Source: an uncultured Oscillospiraceae bacterium (GTDB lineage Bacteria; Bacillota; Clostridia; Oscillospirales; Oscillospiraceae). From it: 14,820 nt of DNA. Both the position numbers and the translations under genes were made by a program. The DNA lies in contig CABSMJ010000033.1 of assembly GCA_902478785.1 (NCBI GenBank), forward strand, positions 1 to 14,820, in the 5' to 3' direction. Shown piece after piece: positions 13,462 through 14,820 of this stretch (its first letter is position 1; each line of letters begins with the position of its first letter). Under the pieces are notes generated by a model. It saw only the letters and a program-made list of their open reading frames with translations, did not search any database and was not told the DNA's origin.

Positions 13462-14820
13462 TTAGGCAGACAGTGCGGTTGCACTGTCTGCCTTTTCTGT
13501 TGTCTCCTTGCAGAGAAGCATATCGTCTGTCTCGTTGAGGTTGAAGTCCCGAAAACAGATGTGGATCTTCTGCGGTGCGTGTTTAGAATATTTGACCTCT
13601 TTTTCGTACACGATGATCTTCGCTACGAAGGTACGGAGCAATTCCGGGGTCAGTTCCGTCATGTCGGTAAACTTCCTGGCCTTGGCGATGAAGTTCTTGG
13701 CATTGGCCATGCTGCTGCGCAGTTTCTCCAGGCGTTCCTCTGTAGCGGGGATGGCTTCGGCCAGTTGCGCTTTCTCTTTGGAGTATGCCTCAGACAGCAA
13801 GCGGAACTGCTCATTGCTCACCCGTCCCAGAGCACTGTCCTCATACATCCGCTTGAATACCACATCCAGTTCTCCATCCCGTTTCCGCATGGCGGACAGC
13901 TCTCGCTCCAAGCCCCGGATCTCCTTTGCCACCTCAGTGGATTGCTTCTGCTGGATGTATGCGGCGAACCGCTCCGGATCGCTCCTGGCAAACTGTGTGG
14001 CTCTGCGGATCGTTTCCAGCACGATTTCCTTCAGTGCCACTTCCCGGACATAGTGAGCACTGCATACATCTGCCCCATCCTTCTTGTAGGTGCGGCAGGT
14101 GAAATTGTTCTGTTCCGGCTTCATGGTGTGCGCCCGGTGCAGCACCATGGGTTTACCGCAGTCCGCACAGTACACTAATCCAGAGAACATATTTTGCTCA
14201 TCCATATTTGTCCGGCGGCGTTTATGGGATCGCACTTCCTGTACGATATCCCAGGTCTCCTGATCCACCAGCGCTTCATGAGTATGCTCAAAGATCAGCC
14301 ACTCGGATTTGGGGCGTTCGCACCTCTTTTTGTCCTTGTAGGACTTGGTGCTGTAGCGAAGGTTGACCGTGTGTCCAAGGTAGACCATGTTCTGAAGCAT
14401 ATCCGCCACCATGTCGCCGGTCCAGTTATAGGGACGCTCCGTATTCAGCCCGGAATGGGATGTGCCGAATTTCGTATAGGCGTACATGGACGGGCTATAG
14501 ATGTGTTCTTTCTTCAACTGCTTTGCGATCTGGGTTGGTCCCATTCCACCAGCACACATGGCGAAGATGCGTTTGACGACAGCTGCAGCTTCCTCGTCCA
14601 CCAGCAGAAGAGAATCTTTTGTTGCACCCTTGCGGTAGCCGTAGGGAGCTCGCGTCCCTACCCGGATTCCCCTCTGTGCCTTGGCATTCACCACATTCCG
14701 TACCTTGCGGCTGCAGTCCCGCACATGCCACTCGTTGAACAGATTCTTGAAGGGCATCAGTTCGTTGCTGTTTTCATACTTGGTGTCCACATTGTCGTTG
14801 ACAGCGATGTAGCGCACATC
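13462..14820 (-). CDS. Large serine recombinase, TnpX/TndX-like, N-terminus outside the window
   Basis: The frame is open to the window edge, so about 452 C-terminal residues are visible and the N-terminal resolvase catalytic domain is mostly missing. Seen, counting from the first complete codon: the end of the catalytic domain and connecting helix (VRYIAVNDNVDT..., MPFKNLFNEW), a recombinase domain with RAPYGYRKG (about 57-65), a zinc-ribbon with cysteines at about 218, 221, 242 and 253, a coiled-coil stretch (about 290-375), and a C-terminal domain of the DUF4368 type found in Tn4451-like transposases. These enzymes excise and insert conjugative or mobilisable elements in Clostridia. Codon and base composition are visibly less GC-rich than in the neighbouring methyltransferase. 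Confidence 0.93.
   Translation of the reverse strand, partial: DVRYIAVNDNVDTKYENSNELMPFKNLFNEWHVRDCSRKVRNVVNAKAQRGIRVGTRAPYGYRKGATKDSLLLVDEEAAAVVKRIFAMCAGGMGPTQIAKQLKKEHIYSPSMYAYTKFGTSHSGLNTERPYNWTGDMVADMLQNMVYLGHTVNLRYSTKSYKDKKRCERPKSEWLIFEHTHEALVDQETWDIVQEVRSHKRRRTNMDEQNMFSGLVYCADCGKPMVLHRAHTMKPEQNNFTCRTYKKDGADVCSAHYVREVALKEIVLETIRRATQFARSDPERFAAYIQQKQSTEVAKEIRGLERELSAMRKRDGELDVVFKRMYEDSALGRVSNEQFRLLSEAYSKEKAQLAEAIPATEERLEKLRSSMANAKNFIAKARKFTDMTELTPELLRTFVAKIIVYEKEVKYSKHAPQKIHICFRDFNLNETDDMLLCKETTEKADSATALSA
13464..13493 (+). terminator. Terminator for the rlmI-like gene, inside the recombinase coding end
   Basis: AGGCAGACAGTGC (13464-13476) pairs perfectly over 13 bases with 13481-13493 around a GGTT loop, followed by TTTTCTGTT on the plus strand. 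It lies 94 bases after the methyltransferase stop. On the minus strand the same bases encode the last residues of the recombinase and part of its stop codon, and no T-run follows there. Confidence 0.8.

Noticed and set aside
1..14820. CRISPR arrays, tRNA or rRNA genes, replication origin
   Set aside because: No regularly spaced repeats, cloverleaf-like segments, rRNA signatures or DnaA-box clusters were seen on either strand.

Overview
The window looks like the chromosome of a fairly high-GC Clostridia, most likely a gut member of the Oscillospiraceae (the Flavonifractor / Lawsonibacter / Intestinimonas neighbourhood). This placement is inferred from several things together: a Gram-positive S10 ribosomal operon, a ymdB/rny (RNase Y) pair, a short archaeal/eukaryal-type prolyl-tRNA synthetase, AGGAGG ribosome binding sites, and a TnpX-like serine recombinase. 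No 16S gene is present to confirm it. Nearly everything is on the minus strand; only an XRE-type regulator and an rRNA methyltransferase are on the plus strand.

Layout, read along the minus strand from right to left. (1) 13462-14820: the C-terminal part of a large serine recombinase, cut by the window edge; this is the end of a mobile element abutting the rlmI-like gene. (2) 12141-13370 (plus): a RlmI/YwbD-type 23S rRNA cytosine methyltransferase, divergent from a leaderless amidase-SH3b protein (11281-12021). (3) 9517-11067: RNase Y with its own promoter and a strong terminator shared with the convergent XRE regulator (9138-9464, plus). (4) 8803-9000: a small acidic protein of unknown function, divergent from the XRE gene across an AT-rich intergenic region. 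(5) 8657 down to 5091: a probable operon of a four-helix membrane protein, ymdB, a YbaK-type aminoacyl-tRNA deacylase, a YhaO/SbcD-like metallophosphoesterase and a CatA-like acetyltransferase, behind a promoter with a perfect TATAAT. (6) 3534-4976: proS with its own promoter and a 14-bp terminator hairpin. (7) 3031 down to 1: the S10 operon (rpsJ, rplC, rplD, rplW, rplB, start of rpsS), from a near-consensus promoter and a leader of about 285 nt with several possible hairpins.

Most of the window is core translation and RNA metabolism: ribosomal proteins, Pro-tRNA charging, possible Pro-tRNA proofreading in trans, rRNA methylation, RNase Y and the phosphodiesterase YmdB. I found no clearly new multi-gene system. 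The items most worth a second look are the structured S10 leader, the co-location of an editing-domain-free ProRS with a YbaK-type deacylase, the XRE/small-protein divergent pair, the leaderless amidase with a non-canonical first zinc-ligand motif, the repeat-bearing tail on L3, and the element boundary where a terminator for the chromosomal gene lies inside the recombinase coding end.
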